Shown here: one piece after another, positions 5,743 to 5,993 of the stretch
Layout: each line of letters starts with the position of its first letter
Position numbering within the stretch: position 1 is the first letter of the stretch
NCBI GenBank assembly: GCA_964630635.1
Contig: CAZVVM010000103.1
Location: 1 to 5,993 of the forward strand
Direction: 5' to 3'
Source of the DNA: Colimorpha_A sp964630635
Lineage (GTDB): Bacteria > Bacillota > Clostridia > Oscillospirales > CAG-272
DNA: 5,993 nucleotides
Position numbers and translations under genes: made by a program
The notes under the pieces: generated by a model
Told to the model about the DNA's origin: nothing
What the model saw: the letters and a program-made list of their open reading frames with translations, nothing else
Databases searched by the model: none

Positions 5743-5993
5743 TTACTCTGCGTCGCCGGTAGTGGTATCGGCAGCGGTAGTTGTATCGGGGGTAGTAGTG
5801 CTGCCATCGGTCGTCGTGTCACCGGTAGTGGTTTCAGCAGCCGTAGTATCCTTCATACCGTTGATGAAGTCATTGTAGCTGGTCTTGATGATTCCGTCGT
5901 CCTGCATAACGAAGGAGACGATAACGAGAAGCGCAAACACGGTAGCGACAACTATCGTAAGCTTATTGAGAATGTAATCGCGGCTGTTTCCCT
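5743..5993 (-). CDS. secG: Preprotein translocase subunit SecG, 5' end cut by window edge, with Thr-rich tail
   Basis: 82 residues are visible before the stop; the N-terminus lies beyond the right edge. The visible part begins GNSRDYILNKLTIVVATVFA, matching the loop and second transmembrane segment of SecG (about residues 11-29 here), the small accessory subunit of the SecYEG export channel. A GTG at 5938-5940 could be read as a start, but the frame stays open upstream through family-like sequence, so it is internal. After the membrane segment comes a hydrophilic stretch and then about 35 residues composed almost only of T, A, D, G, E, S and P in TTTGD/TTTDG/TTTPD units. Such tails occur on SecG of some Firmicutes, but its function is unknown to me. 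SecG is called from the short membrane segment and loop, so some doubt remains. Confidence 0.78.
   Translation of the reverse strand, partial: GNSRDYILNKLTIVVATVFALLVIVSFVMQDDGIIKTSYNDFINGMKDTTAAETTTGDTTTDGSTTTPDTTTAADTTTGDAE
5756..5846. repeat. Imperfect 25-base direct repeats in the SecG tail
   Basis: Bases 5756-5780 and 5822-5846 match at 22 of 25 positions. They encode the TAADTTTG and TAAETTTG units of the threonine-rich tail. The sequence between them is made of related GGTAGT/GTCGT-type triplet units. This suggests expansion by slippage or unequal recombination. Confidence 0.7.

Noticed and set aside
5938..5940. GTG as the start of a separate 65-residue Thr-rich protein
   Set aside because: The frame continues open to the right edge through SecG-like sequence, and no ribosome site precedes this GTG.

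Overview
The window looks like a chromosomal segment from an anaerobic Firmicute of the class Clostridia, probably an uncultured gut-type (Oscillospiraceae-like) lineage. This is inferred from the mix of families: a PduL-type phosphotransacylase, a ClpP-like TepA protease, a very small ferredoxin:thioredoxin-reductase-like protein, a YbhJ-type aconitase relative and a SecG with a threonine-rich tail. Gram-positive style AGGAG ribosome sites, sigma-A type promoters and moderate GC content agree. No rRNA, tRNA, CRISPR, insertion sequence or phage gene is visible. The genes are tightly packed, and no stretch over 300 bases lacks one.

Left part (1-604): a left-truncated pduL gene reads leftward. 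Facing it across about 105 bases is a rightward unit. The A/T-rich gap holds two overlapping, oppositely directed promoters around a small perfect palindrome.

Rightward unit (605-1818): a TepA/ClpP-like serine protease, then thioredoxin with its own strong promoter whose -35 box overlaps the protease stop codon, then a 65-residue iron-sulfur protein related to the catalytic subunit of ferredoxin:thioredoxin reductase. This last gene is translationally coupled to thioredoxin through a TGATG stop/start overlap. The unit ends at a 15-bp perfect hairpin that also serves as terminator for the opposing operon.

Leftward unit (5638-1867): a 723-residue aconitase-superfamily hydratase, a TIM-barrel sugar isomerase/epimerase, a two-helix small membrane protein of unknown function, and a GAF-type free methionine-(R)-sulfoxide reductase. 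The gaps are 13, 23 and 1 bases. Further upstream on the same strand, and separated by a hairpin that resembles a terminator, is the 3' end of secG.

How the genes may work together: the two convergent units share a redox theme. Thioredoxin is the known reductant of free methionine sulfoxide reductases, and the small Fe-S protein could pass ferredoxin electrons to thioredoxin. The neighbouring hydratase probably carries an oxidant-sensitive [4Fe-4S] cluster. The hydratase and isomerase together suggest an uncharacterised step in sugar or sugar-acid metabolism. These links are inferred from gene neighbourhood and family knowledge; the sequence does not prove them.
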